DNA of 64,000 nucleotides from Spirochaetota bacterium (GTDB taxonomy: Bacteria > Spirochaetota > B62-G9 > DRHN01). A model generated the notes under the pieces. It was given only the letters and a program-made list of their open reading frames with translations, was not told the origin of the DNA and made no database searches. Within the stretch, counting starts at the first letter, position 1. Each line of letters starts with the position of its first letter. The stretch spans positions 1 through 64,000 of the forward strand of contig JAFGTF010000080.1 in assembly GCA_016934265.1 (NCBI GenBank), written 5' to 3'. This document shows, one piece after another, positions 1 to 10,069 of the stretch. A program made the translations under genes and the position numbers.

Positions 1-119
1 GGATATGGTATTACCTCAAACTCTTTTTATCATATCCTCAGGAGGTTGTAAATTTTTCTATTCACTGAAATTCGAAATTCGCCCTAAATGATAATTTTTA
101 TTTAAGAAAGGAAAAGTCA

Positions 120-1439
120 ATGGCTAAAACGAGAAAACTGGTTTTCACGATAGTACTTTTAGTCGTTCTTACCGCCTCCCTTCTATGCTTACTTACCTGT
201 GCAACCGGCGGTGACAAAGGTGAAACAGACGGGGACGGAAGTGCGACGGAAACATTCACCGTTGAAGAAAATCCGAGCGTGGGAGGTGATTATACTTTCT
301 GTATTGCGCTGGATTCACAGTATATATATGTTGCAGGGGAAGATAGCCCTCTTGGCAACAGCGAGTGGCGTATCGAAAAAAGAGATATAACCACCGGTGC
401 ATTGGTGACTTCGTTCGGGACAAACGGCGTTGTCACGACAAACCCAAGCACAGACTATGACTCGGCTTATTGCATCGTGGTTGATTCAAATTATATATAT
501 GTATCAGGATTCGATCAATCACCCGGTTCCGGTGATTTGCAATGGCGGATTGAAAAGAGGAGCAAAGAAACAGGCGCGTTAATAACCGCATTCGATACGG
601 ACGGCATTATCGAAGTCAACCCCGGCGATGGAGCCGATTACGTCCTTGTGACGATCGATGACCTCTATATCTATGCTGCCGGTGCCGATTCATCAATTGA
701 TTCAGGACAATTCCGCATCGAAAAAAGGGACAAGACCAGCGGCGCGTTGGTAGACGCGTTCGGCACGAACGGCGTTGTCACATGGAATCCGAGCGGCCAA
801 TGGGACGGACCCAATTCCATCAGTATCGATACGAATTATATGTACGTTACCGGTTCGGACATGGCGCCGGGGAACGATCAATGGCGTATTGAAAAGAGAG
901 ACAAGACTACAGGAGCATTAGTAACTGCCTTCGGTACGGGCGGTATCGTTACATCCAATCCGAGCTCGGGAGGAGATTGGGCCCAATCAGCTGTCGATGC
1001 GAACTACATCTATTCGGCAGGGGTTGATTCTTCTCCGGGCGATATGCAATGGCGTATCGAAAAAAGAGATATCACTTCAGGTGCATTGGTGACGGCGTTT
1101 GGAACAAACGGGGTCGTCACAGGAAACCCGAGCATAAGTGACGATAAGATATACACTATCTTAGTAGATGAGAATTATATCTATACGGTAGGCAACGATC
1201 AGTTACACGGTACTAATAATTCGCAATGGCGTATCGAAAAGCGGGATAGTGTAACAGGCGCGCCCGCGGCTTCTTTCGGCACGAACGGCGTTGTCACAGT
1301 TAATCCGAGTTCGGGTCACGATGGAGCTAGATCCATTAACTACGATGAAAGCTACATCTATATTGCAGGCTTCGATCAGTCGAAAGATGAGGGCCAGTGG
1401 CGAATTGAAAAACGTAACAAAGCGACCGGCGGGTTTTAA
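120..1439 (+). CDS. Lipoprotein with ~7 tandem ~56-aa repeats (WRIEKRD..TGALVTAFGTNGVVT.NPS), beta-propeller / delta-60-repeat-like
   Basis: ORF 439 aa; hydrophobic signal with LLCLLTC lipobox-like Cys; repeated WRIEKR...FGTNGVVT blocks visible in translation. Confidence 0.8.
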   Translation: MAKTRKLVFTIVLLVVLTASLLCLLTCATGGDKGETDGDGSATETFTVEENPSVGGDYTFCIALDSQYIYVAGEDSPLGNSEWRIEKRDITTGALVTSFGTNGVVTTNPSTDYDSAYCIVVDSNYIYVSGFDQSPGSGDLQWRIEKRSKETGALITAFDTDGIIEVNPGDGADYVLVTIDDLYIYAAGADSSIDSGQFRIEKRDKTSGALVDAFGTNGVVTWNPSGQWDGPNSISIDTNYMYVTGSDMAPGNDQWRIEKRDKTTGALVTAFGTGGIVTSNPSSGGDWAQSAVDANYIYSAGVDSSPGDMQWRIEKRDITSGALVTAFGTNGVVTGNPSISDDKIYTILVDENYIYTVGNDQLHGTNNSQWRIEKRDSVTGAPAASFGTNGVVTVNPSSGHDGARSINYDESYIYIAGFDQSKDEGQWRIEKRNKATGGF

Positions 1440-1453
1440 CGTGATGCAAACTT

Positions 1454-1506
1454 GGTAAAAACGGGGTCAGATCTTTACCTGTGGTAAAAACGGGGTCAGA
1501 TCTTTA
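1454..1506. repeat. Tandem copies of a 29-bp unit GGTAAAAACGGGGTCAGATCTTTACCTGT; second copy interrupted by the IS
   Basis: ggtaaaaacggggtcagatctttacctgt at 1454-1482, then the same sequence from 1483 up to ...ctttac. Confidence 0.85.
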
Positions 1507-3096
1507 CGGGCTGTTGTCCAAACAGCAAAAATGCCAATAATAATACTTGAAGCTCGCAACCATTTCGATTAAAATTATAGCAACTATACGACACCCGGAG
1601 CATTGCCATGATGGGTTTTCAAAATAACAATCAGCACAAAATATTCATTTCAGGCTTCAACCTGGAAAAGCGTGTTCGTGAAAACCACATCCTTAGAAAG
1701 GTCTCACAAAAGATCGACTTTGATTTCATCTATGACGAGGTGAAAGAGACCTACGGTACCAAAGGGAATGTGTCTGTCCCTCCTCCTGTCATACTCAAGC
1801 TGATGCTTTTATTGGTTCTCTACAATGTACGATCTGAGAGGGAGCTGATGTCTACTCTTCCCTAACGATTGGACTGGCTGTGGTTTCTGGAGTACGATCT
1901 TGAGGACGATATACCCACACACAGTGTATTGAGCAAGGCGAGAAGTCGGTGGGGTGTGGAGACGTTTAAGAGGTTCTTTGAGCGTATTGTTTGGCAATGT
2001 ACTGAAGCTGGCTTGATTGAGGGGAGCAGGCTCTTTGTAGATGCCAGTCTCATAGAAGCGGATGCATCGAACAACTCGGTGGTGGATACAGAGAGTATGA
2101 AAAGATATTTAAGCAAGGGATATAGGGAACTTGAGAAACGATTAGAGGAAGCGGCAGAAAAAAAAACGACACCTGTGAATAGGAGGTATATATCGAGCAC
2201 CGATCCTGATGCCTCAGTGACGCGGCACAGCAGGGGCACCCCGAAGTTGCGGTATAAGACGCATAGAGTGGTAGACCCTCGTTGTGAGGTGATCACTGCC
2301 ACGAAGGTCACGCCCGGCTCAGTGGATGATGGTGAAGTACTTCGAGAGATGATTGAGATCAATCAGGAGAACACTCAAAACAAGGTTGATACCGTGGTGG
2401 CGGACAGCAGGTATGGTAGTATAGAGAACTATCTGTACTGTCATGATGTGGGAATAAAAGCCCATATACCTTCTCTTGGGGAGACACAGCGGGGAACAGG
2501 AAGCAAGAAAGGGATATTCCCGAAGGAAGAGTTTCATTATGATCCTGATACTGATACCTACAGGTGCCCTGCGGGGCATGTGTTAAAGAGACGTATGTAC
2601 AATAAGAAGCGTAAAACTTATGAATACAAGGCGTCTTCTAAAGCGTGTGCCGGGTGCGTACTCAAGGAGCAGTGTACGAGATCGAAGAACGGCCGAACAC
2701 TCAAACGGCACATGAGGCAGGCCCTATTGGACAGCATGCTTGCTGCTGCCGGCAGCGGAGAAGCGAAGAGAGATATCAGGACTCGTCAGCACCTGTCGGA
2801 GCGGTCATTTGCCCGATCGACACGATATGGGTATAAGAGAGCTCGTTGGCGGCGTCTATGGAGGATGGAGATACAGGATTACCTTGTCGCTGCGGTCCAG
2901 AATATCACGATCCTGGCGAATTATATGGATAGGAAGCCGGTATGGGGGGAGAGGAAAAGGATACAGGGTCAAAAACCCTGTTTGTTACACAGGATTCACG
3001 CCATTATTGCCATTTTGGGTGAAAATGTATCATTCGAGCCCGTATATGTATATGGATGAGATAAAGATTCCTACTAATCATTTGAGAAACAGCCCG
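1507..3096 (+). mobile_element. IS1182-family-like insertion sequence, ~1.59 kb
   Basis: Transposase remnants plus imperfect terminal inverted repeats CGGGCTGTTGTCCAAA / CGGGCTGTTTCTCAAA; flanked by direct TTTA (1503-1506 and 3097-3100). Confidence 0.8.
1608..3059 (+). pseudogene. IS1182-type transposase interrupted by an in-frame TAA (1863-1865)
   Basis: ORF 1608-1865 and ORF 1869-3059 share one frame; joined reading ...RELMSTLP*RLDWLWFLEYDLEDDIPTHSVLSKAR...; DDE-type C-terminal region present. Confidence 0.85.
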
Positions 3097-3132
3097 TTTA
3101 CCTGTGAATTTTCATTTTTATAATGGCATTTC

Positions 3133-3300
3133 GTGAAACGAATTGCATATATCCCCGGCGGTGTCCTCCTCATCGAGGAGCCGAGAGAACGGTTCACCTT
3201 CGATGAGCTGGAACGGGGCTTCGATAAAGCCGGTTTCACCATCGTTTCCATGAAGAAATGGCTTTTCGGCTACTTCACCAGTTACCTGTGCCGCAAGTGA
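3133..3300 (+). pseudogene. C-terminal fragment of a class I SAM methyltransferase-like protein
   Basis: Translation VKRIAYIPGGVLLIEEPRERFTFDELERGFDKAGFTIVSMKKWLFGYFTSYLCRK*; no 5' part upstream, in-frame TAA at 3121-3123. Confidence 0.45.
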
Positions 3301-3616
3301 AATTACGAGAACATATCAAAAAGGAGACCAAGATAACGATCCGGTAGCCACCCTCCTTGAACCCTATTGACGAGTTTTCCGGTATTAGGCATGATCGGAT
3401 AGGATTTGCGCCACCCGCCTCTTCGGCGATCATGAAAAAGACAACGCGGTATTCATTCTCCAAACGATAAATTGACAAATTTTAGATTTTTATTGACAAA
3501 ATATATTTTTATACTACGATAGACCTTTTTAGGGTACGGGATGAAAAAAACGACTCGGGCGGTGGAAGTGTTCCATACGACCGCCGTTCTTCAAAAACCT
3601 GTATGAAAAGGAGGAA

Positions 3617-6160
3617 ATGATGCGAAAATCGCTGCGTAACGTCATAATAGCGGCGGGTTGCGTCATTGTCGTCGTCGCCGTTCTTTTCGGAACCTGGAAA
3701 CTGATCCTTCGACGGTCCTATCCGAAAACACGGGGTACTGTCACGCTGGAAGGCCTGGCCGCTCCAGTCGACATATACCGCGACAAAAACGGCATCCCGC
3801 ACATATACGCCCAAACGGAGGACGACCTGTTCTTCGCCCAGGGGTACGTGCACGCACAGGACCGCTTCTGGCAGATGGAATTCTGGCGGCGCATCGGCTC
3901 GGGACGCCTCGCCGAGCTGTTCGGCGAAGCGGTTCTCGGAACCGACATCTACCTTCGTACCGTCGGCTTCGCCCGCATCGCGCAGGAGGAGTACGTGCTG
4001 ATCGACGCCGACTTGAAGCGAATACTCGACGCCTACGCTGCAGGCGTCAACGCGTACATCCTGAATAAAAAGCCTCGAAAGCTCGGTCTCGAGTTTTCGC
4101 TTTTGAAGCTTACCGGCGTCGAGTTCGAGATCGAGCCGTGGGAGCCGGTCAATACACTTACCTGGATAAAGGTGATGTCCCAGGACCTCGGCTCGAACAT
4201 GGAGGTCGAGCTGAAAAACATCGAGATGATCCGTGCGGTCGGGCTCGAAATGGCGGCCGACTTTTTGCCCCCCTACCGCGAAGACGAGATGCCATACATC
4301 GTATCGGATGACGAGCTTATTTTTATAGGTGGCGGAAGAATGGAAGCGGGACTCGGTGTACTGGACGAGGAGCGTTTGTCTATTATCGCCACGCTCGATA
4401 CCGGGCTGGCAGGCGGGTTCGATCCGGATGAGGGGTTGGTATTCGGCGAAGCGGCATCGAACAGTTGGGTCGTCTCTGGGACGTTGACCTCGACTAAAAC
4501 GGCGCTGCTCGCCAACGACCCCCATCTCTCCGTGCAGATGCCCTCCATCTGGTACGAAATCGGCCTTCACTGCGAAGAAAACGGCGGCCGCGGTATAAAT
4601 GTCCGCGGTTTCTCCTTCGCGGGCGTTCCGGGGGTGGTCGTCGGCCACAACGACCGGATCGCCTGGGGTATGACCAACCTCTATCCGGACACGCAGGACC
4701 TGTACATCGAGCGAATAAATCCAGAAAACCCGAACCAGTACGAGGTAAATGGGGAATGGGTCTATATGGAGCTGGCAAGCGAGGAGATCGCCGTACACGA
4801 CGAGGACTATCCGTACAGGTTGCTCGTGCGGTCGACCCGGCACGGGCCGATCGTCACCGACCATGGCTACATGCTCGACTACAGCAACTTCGGCGTCGCA
4901 TCCCACAAGACGTTCCCGGAAAATCTCGAGCTCACCGCCCTGTCGCTGCGATGGGCGGCCCTGCGACACAGCACCGCCCTGAAATCCCTCATACTTCTTA
5001 ACCGGGCGCGAAACTTCGAGGAGTTTCGGGAAGCGCTCCGCTACTGGGATACGCCGTCTCAGAATTTCGTGTACGCGGACACCGGCGGAAACATAGGGTA
5101 CCAGGCGCCGGGCCTCATCCCGATCCGGGCGAAGGGTGAAGGGTTGATACCCGCTCCCGGCTGGACGGATGAGTACGAGTGGGAAGGGTATATTCCGTAC
5201 GACGAGCTTCCCTATCTGTACAACCCCGACAAAGGCTTCATCGTCACCGCCAACAATCCCGTGGTTTCCAACAACTACCCCTATCTCATCGGCAGGGATT
5301 TCGACGAGGGGTACCGGGCGAAACGGATAACCGATATGATAGAGGCGGATGCCGACGGCATATCGGTGGAGGACGTCGCGCGCATGCAGGGAGACTGTCT
5401 GAATCTCTCCGCGATCGAGGTTTTGCCGTACCTTAGGTCTCTCAGTTTCGAAGACGGAGCCCTCGAAAACGCGAAAAAGCTCCTACTGGATTGGGACGCG
5501 AATATGCAGATGGAAAGCCCGGCTGCCGCGCTGTACGGCTATTTCTGGCAGAAACTGATCGAAGAAACCTTCAAGGACCAGTTGATGGAAAAGCTGTGGC
5601 CTCCGAGGGGATCCTGGTTGCTGAGCTTGATGTACAAGCTGCTTCGGGAACCGGAAAACCGGTGGTGGGACGACGTCACGACGCTCGATGCGAAGGAAAC
5701 ACGCGATGAAATCCTGGCCCTCGCGTTCGAAAAAGCCTACAAGACCGGCGTCGACGAACTGGGGGATGACCCGGCCGATTGGAGATGGGGAGACATTCAC
5801 GTCATCGTGTTCAGGAACCAGACTTTCGGGGAATCGGGAATCGGGCCGATCGAGGCTGTTTTCAACAGTGGTCCCGTGCCGGTGAGCGGAGGCATCCAGC
5901 AGGTGAACAGATGCGACTGGATGTACGACGAGCCCTTCGAAGCGAAATCGATCACGTCCATGCGCCAGATCATCGACTTGGGCGACCTTTCCGCTTCCCT
6001 GACGATGCACACGACCGGACAGAGCGGCCACCCCGGGCACACTCACTACGACGATCTGATCGATCCGTGGCGTCTTGTTCAATACCATCCGACGCTCTGG
6101 GAAAAGGGCGATGTGGAAAAGAGCTCGAAACACAGACTGATCCTGAAACCGGCGAAATGA
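3617..6160 (+). CDS. Penicillin acylase family protein (Ntn hydrolase)
   Basis: N-terminal TM; GIPHIYAQTEDDLFFAQGYVHAQDRFWQME and GEAASNSWVVSGTLTSTKTALLANDPHL motifs. Confidence 0.93.
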   Translation: MMRKSLRNVIIAAGCVIVVVAVLFGTWKLILRRSYPKTRGTVTLEGLAAPVDIYRDKNGIPHIYAQTEDDLFFAQGYVHAQDRFWQMEFWRRIGSGRLAELFGEAVLGTDIYLRTVGFARIAQEEYVLIDADLKRILDAYAAGVNAYILNKKPRKLGLEFSLLKLTGVEFEIEPWEPVNTLTWIKVMSQDLGSNMEVELKNIEMIRAVGLEMAADFLPPYREDEMPYIVSDDELIFIGGGRMEAGLGVLDEERLSIIATLDTGLAGGFDPDEGLVFGEAASNSWVVSGTLTSTKTALLANDPHLSVQMPSIWYEIGLHCEENGGRGINVRGFSFAGVPGVVVGHNDRIAWGMTNLYPDTQDLYIERINPENPNQYEVNGEWVYMELASEEIAVHDEDYPYRLLVRSTRHGPIVTDHGYMLDYSNFGVASHKTFPENLELTALSLRWAALRHSTALKSLILLNRARNFEEFREALRYWDTPSQNFVYADTGGNIGYQAPGLIPIRAKGEGLIPAPGWTDEYEWEGYIPYDELPYLYNPDKGFIVTANNPVVSNNYPYLIGRDFDEGYRAKRITDMIEADADGISVEDVARMQGDCLNLSAIEVLPYLRSLSFEDGALENAKKLLLDWDANMQMESPAAALYGYFWQKLIEETFKDQLMEKLWPPRGSWLLSLMYKLLREPENRWWDDVTTLDAKETRDEILALAFEKAYKTGVDELGDDPADWRWGDIHVIVFRNQTFGESGIGPIEAVFNSGPVPVSGGIQQVNRCDWMYDEPFEAKSITSMRQIIDLGDLSASLTMHTTGQSGHPGHTHYDDLIDPWRLVQYHPTLWEKGDVEKSSKHRLILKPAK

Positions 6161-6164
6161 GCTC

Positions 6165-6194
6165 GGGGTCGAATCTTTACCTGTGAATTTTCAT
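6165..6194 (+). repeat. Dispersed element copy GGGGTCGAATCTTTACCTGTGAATTTTCAT
   Basis: Near-identical to the reconstructed IS target (1491-1506 joined to 3101-3114). Confidence 0.75.
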
Positions 6195-6285
6195 CGTAAT
6201 AGTAAAAGGGCGAGGATTAAAAGCCCTTTTTCCCAGGCCGTTACGCGCGGGAAACAGACCTTTATAGAAAGGACGATCAACCGCC

Positions 6286-6774
6286 ATGACGACAAAAAGA
6301 GACATGGTATTGTCGATACTGCTCACTGTATTCATGCTCGGACAGATAGCGTGCGTGATCCTGTTCTACAATAAAACCGGCATCGACCTCGTGCGTAATA
6401 TCGGCTGGGGGCTCTTGTGGGTCTCCGCCGTGCTGGGATGGCTGCCGATATTCACATTTCGAAGAAAAGGGATGGTAAAAAAGGGTAAAAGTTATATGCA
6501 TACGACAAAGCTCGTCGATTCGGGTATATACTCGGTGGTCCGCCACCCGCAGTATCTGGCGGGGATCGTAATATGCGTTTCTCTTATGCTGATAGCCCAG
6601 AACTGGCAGGCGGTAGCGTGCGGTGCAGCCGCAGCCCCCCTCCTCTATATCACCTCATACGATGCCGACGCCGACTGCGTCGCCAAGTTCGGTGAAGATT
6701 ACAAAGAGTATATGGCGCGTGTCCCGAGGATGAATATCGTCATCGGCTTGCTGCGGCGGCTTCTGGATAAATGA
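6286..6774 (+). CDS. Isoprenylcysteine carboxyl methyltransferase (ICMT/PEMT)-like membrane methyltransferase
   Basis: Several TM segments; VDSGIYSVVRHPQYLAGI motif. Confidence 0.8.
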   Translation: MTTKRDMVLSILLTVFMLGQIACVILFYNKTGIDLVRNIGWGLLWVSAVLGWLPIFTFRRKGMVKKGKSYMHTTKLVDSGIYSVVRHPQYLAGIVICVSLMLIAQNWQAVACGAAAAPLLYITSYDADADCVAKFGEDYKEYMARVPRMNIVIGLLRRLLDK

Positions 6775-6832
6775 GTGAACGATCAGATGCAGGGTCTGAA
6801 ATCTGTAACCCGGAAGGCCGGCACGCCAACCT

Positions 6833-7480
6833 TTAGCTGCCGATGTCTTTTTCCTCCATCGGCGGCAGCTTGTCCAGCGGCAACCCGATCTTCTCACAGA
6901 GCTCGCCGCTCCAGTCCAGCTTCTCTATATCCATCATGCCGTTCAGTGTAATGGATGCGGGGTCGGTACTGAGCTCCTCGGCGCCGAGCCTGTAGAGAAA
7001 ATATTCCTGGCCGTTGAGGATTTTGTATGTTCTTTCCAGTCCGTCGTCACTGTTGTCGATATACCACTTCATCTTCGGATAGGCCCACATGGCCGATACC
7101 GGAACTCCCGTCAGCTCGTGAACCCTTTCTTCCCCTATTTCCTTTCTGATCCATTCGACCTCCCGATCCGCCCGGACGTCGGCCCATACGATCGAGTCGC
7201 CTATCGGCTTCATCCCGCCGTCAACGGGGAGAAAGGTTCCCCGCTGGCTCGATATTCCGAGAGAGCCTATCTCCTTCGGATTGATGCCGCTCTTATTGAT
7301 CGCTTCGCCGGTGGACTCGCAGATTTTGTTCCACATATACTCGACATCCTGCTCCACCCATCCCGGATATGGATATTTACAGGGATACTCCCTGTATGAT
7401 ACTCCCCGCACGGTACCGTCCGTATCGGTGATCATCGTTTTTACCCCTGTCGTTCCAATGTCCATTCCGGCTACATACAT
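6833..7480 (-). pseudogene. FGGY-family carbohydrate kinase, N-terminal domain only (truncated)
   Basis: MYVAGMDIGTTGVKTMITDTDGTV...ends LPLDKLPPMEEKDIGS* at 215 aa; RBS aaaggagc upstream; the second FGGY domain is absent. Confidence 0.7.
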
Positions 7481-7616
7481 CACTAAGCTCCTTTGAAAAA
7501 AGTTCCGACTGCGGCGTTGGGTTTTGCGCCTTCTTGAATAATCGGTACCGCCGAGACCGAGGAAGGTCCGTTTTGAGCCTCGTTCTTCTGCCGCCGCTCT
7601 CCCCCGCGTTCGGCTG

Positions 7617-8666
7617 TTACGATTCGAACTCAATAACTGTTTTTAATCCCCTCCCGCTCTCAGCGTACTGCAACGCTTTATCAATCTGCGAGATATCGAA
7701 CCGCTTGCTTATAAGCGACTTGGTATCTATTTTCCTTTCTGTAATCAGGTCCAAAGACTTTCCGTACTGCGAGACGTTGGAGCCGGTGGTTCCGGTAACC
7801 GTAATGCCGTTATAGTGTATGGTGTTTGTGTCGATAGCGACGGAGTCGCTTCCCTTCGGGAGGCCGCCGAATAAGAGAACCCTTCCCAGTTTTGCCGAAA
7901 TCAGAACCGCCATACTCTGTACCGATGCGACAGGACAGGCGGTTATTACCACATCCGCTCCTCTTCCCCCCGTATGCCGCAGTACCGACTCTAAAAGGTC
8001 TTCCTTGCCTGAATTTATCAAAACGTCGGGCTTAAAACGTTTCGTAAAACGAAGCCGTTCTTCGGAGACGTCGGCGACGATCACCCTGCTTGCTCCTGCA
8101 ACCCTGCTGATCTGAAGATGTAAAATGCCGATGGGTCCCGCCCCCACGATCACCACATAATCGCCCGGCTTTGTTCCGACCGACTCGAACCCGTTTATAC
8201 AGCATGCAAGCGGCTCTGCCAGTGCCGCTTCATCGAAATCAACGGTTTCGTCGAACGGTACCATATTGCCCTGAATGAGCGCCGATTCACCTATTTTCAC
8301 GTACTCGGCAAAACCGCCGTCTACGGTAATACCCAGGCAGTTGTACTCGTCACAGTACGATATCAATCCGTTCCTGCAGACCCGGCAGCGTCCGCAACCG
8401 AAGTTGGGCTCGACTCCGACCCTCATACCGACCTCATAGCCCTTCACATTCTTTCCGAGCTTTACTATCTCCCCCGAAAATTCGTGGCCGAGTATGCGTT
8501 CCCCCTCTCCCTTGATTGCACGATGGCCGTAGCGGTATATCTTCACATCCGTCCCGCATACAGCCGCTACCCTCACCTTTACAAGCGCTTCGTTGTCGCC
8601 GATCGCGGGCACATCGACCGCCATACACCGAACATCCCGGACCCCTCTATATACGGCCGCTCGCAT
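7617..8666 (-). CDS. Zinc-dependent medium-chain alcohol/polyol dehydrogenase
   Basis: CGTD, GHEFSGEI, CGRCRVCRNGLISYC structural-zinc motif, VVIVGAGPIG Rossmann motif. Confidence 0.9.
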   Translation of the reverse strand: MRAAVYRGVRDVRCMAVDVPAIGDNEALVKVRVAAVCGTDVKIYRYGHRAIKGEGERILGHEFSGEIVKLGKNVKGYEVGMRVGVEPNFGCGRCRVCRNGLISYCDEYNCLGITVDGGFAEYVKIGESALIQGNMVPFDETVDFDEAALAEPLACCINGFESVGTKPGDYVVIVGAGPIGILHLQISRVAGASRVIVADVSEERLRFTKRFKPDVLINSGKEDLLESVLRHTGGRGADVVITACPVASVQSMAVLISAKLGRVLLFGGLPKGSDSVAIDTNTIHYNGITVTGTTGSNVSQYGKSLDLITERKIDTKSLISKRFDISQIDKALQYAESGRGLKTVIEFES

Positions 8667-8888
8667 TGTACATCCCTCCCAATGGGTAGTGTTATCGCCC
8701 ACTTTCCCTTTTGCGGGGTGATACGGCACCCCGCGGCAGGGCAACGTATCGCGATTCGTCATCGAAACTGGAAGCCCGGACACATACCGACCGAAGCGGG
8801 GGAAAACACACCTGCGTATACGAGTCCCACTCCAATCCCCCCGTATCCGTCGAAAGAATCCTTCTCAAGGTAAATATCCTCTCACCTT

Positions 8889-8906
8889 TTGTTACGATTA
8901 TAACAA
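8889..8906. promoter_or_regulatory. Inverted repeat TTGTTA-N6-TAACAA, candidate operator
   Basis: Perfect 6-bp arms in the divergent dehydrogenase/DeoR intergenic region. Confidence 0.4.
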
Positions 8907-9028
8907 TACTTCAACGGCTGTCAACTTTTTTTTTGCCCGGAACGAAAAACAGCCCATGCCGGATCGAGAAATCTTATATGGAGCAGTTCCGCGCTATTAT
9001 CCCTCCACCCGAGAGAGCCAAAGCCTTC

Positions 9029-9067
9029 TTGACAAAGTTTCAATAATGATATATATATTGAATTATT
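9029..9067 (+). promoter_or_regulatory. Promoter TTGACA-N17-TATATA for the DeoR regulator, overlapped by IR AATAAT...ATTATT
   Basis: ttgacaaagtttcaataatgatatatatattgaattatt. Confidence 0.55.
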
Positions 9068-9086
9068 ACGGGGAACGCCGAAGCGC

Positions 9087-9881
9087 GTGCCGGAGACACC
9101 GACAGTGGACAAGAACGCAAGAATAAAAAGCATTATTGAGACGCTCCGGTACAGGAATGCGGTAACGATAAAAGAGCTCACCAATAAACTGCATGTCTCG
9201 GAGATGACCATCAGGCGGGACCTCAGCCTTCTTGAAGAGGACAACATAGTCGATCTCATACCGGGAGGAGCGATATTCAAGGTCTCGAGGGATACCGAGC
9301 GAGACAGCGAAAAATATCTCATATATCACGAGGAAACGAGGAGAACGAGGGAGAAGCTTCGTATCGGGCAGCGGGCCGCATCGATGGTGGAGCCGCACGA
9401 CACCATAATACTCGATGTGGGCTCAACGATGGAGCAAATCGCGAAGTTCATCCCCGAGGAGATCTCCGTTACGATTCTCTGCTACGCGCTCAATATTCTC
9501 GTCGAGGTATACAGAAAAAAGGGCTGCGCGCCGATCATCGCAGGCGGATACCTGCACGACAATACCCTGATGTTCGAAAGTCCCGAAGGAATAGAGCTCA
9601 TTAGAAGAACGAGGGCGGACAAAGGGTTTATTTCGGCGGCAGGAGTCCATGAAACCCTTGGCGTGACATGCGCGAATCCATACGAGGTGGAAACAAAAAA
9701 GTCCGCGCTCGGTTCGTCCAAGACAAAAATACTGGCCGTCGATTCGACAAAATTCGGAACGGCAAAGATAGGCTATTTCGCCGACATCAACGACTTCGAC
9801 GTCATCATCACCGATTCGGAAATCTCGGACGAGTACCGGACTATCATACGCGCCAGCGGCGCGGAGCTCGTTGTGGTATAG
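9087..9881 (+). CDS. DeoR/GlpR-family transcriptional regulator
   Basis: N-terminal HTH AVTIKELTNKLHVSEMTIRRDLSLLEE; C-terminal DeoR sensor domain. Confidence 0.92.
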   Translation: MPETPTVDKNARIKSIIETLRYRNAVTIKELTNKLHVSEMTIRRDLSLLEEDNIVDLIPGGAIFKVSRDTERDSEKYLIYHEETRRTREKLRIGQRAASMVEPHDTIILDVGSTMEQIAKFIPEEISVTILCYALNILVEVYRKKGCAPIIAGGYLHDNTLMFESPEGIELIRRTRADKGFISAAGVHETLGVTCANPYEVETKKSALGSSKTKILAVDSTKFGTAKIGYFADINDFDVIITDSEISDEYRTIIRASGAELVVV

Positions 9882-10069
9882 GGCTTTCGTCCCTCCCGTT
9901 TCTCCTCCTGATACGAAAGAAAGCAGTATTTCCCGCATGAAGCATGATATTTGTTTGCATGGCATATAGAATATGTTATACTTGACTCAATATCTGTTAC
10001 TAAATTATCATCAACCAGTGTACTATTCTAATTGCATGCGACATTACTACAGGAAGGAGACCCGTCGTT

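Noticed and set aside
3509-4969. 486-aa minus-strand ORF
   Set aside because: Shadow ORF opposite penicillin acylase; no family motifs
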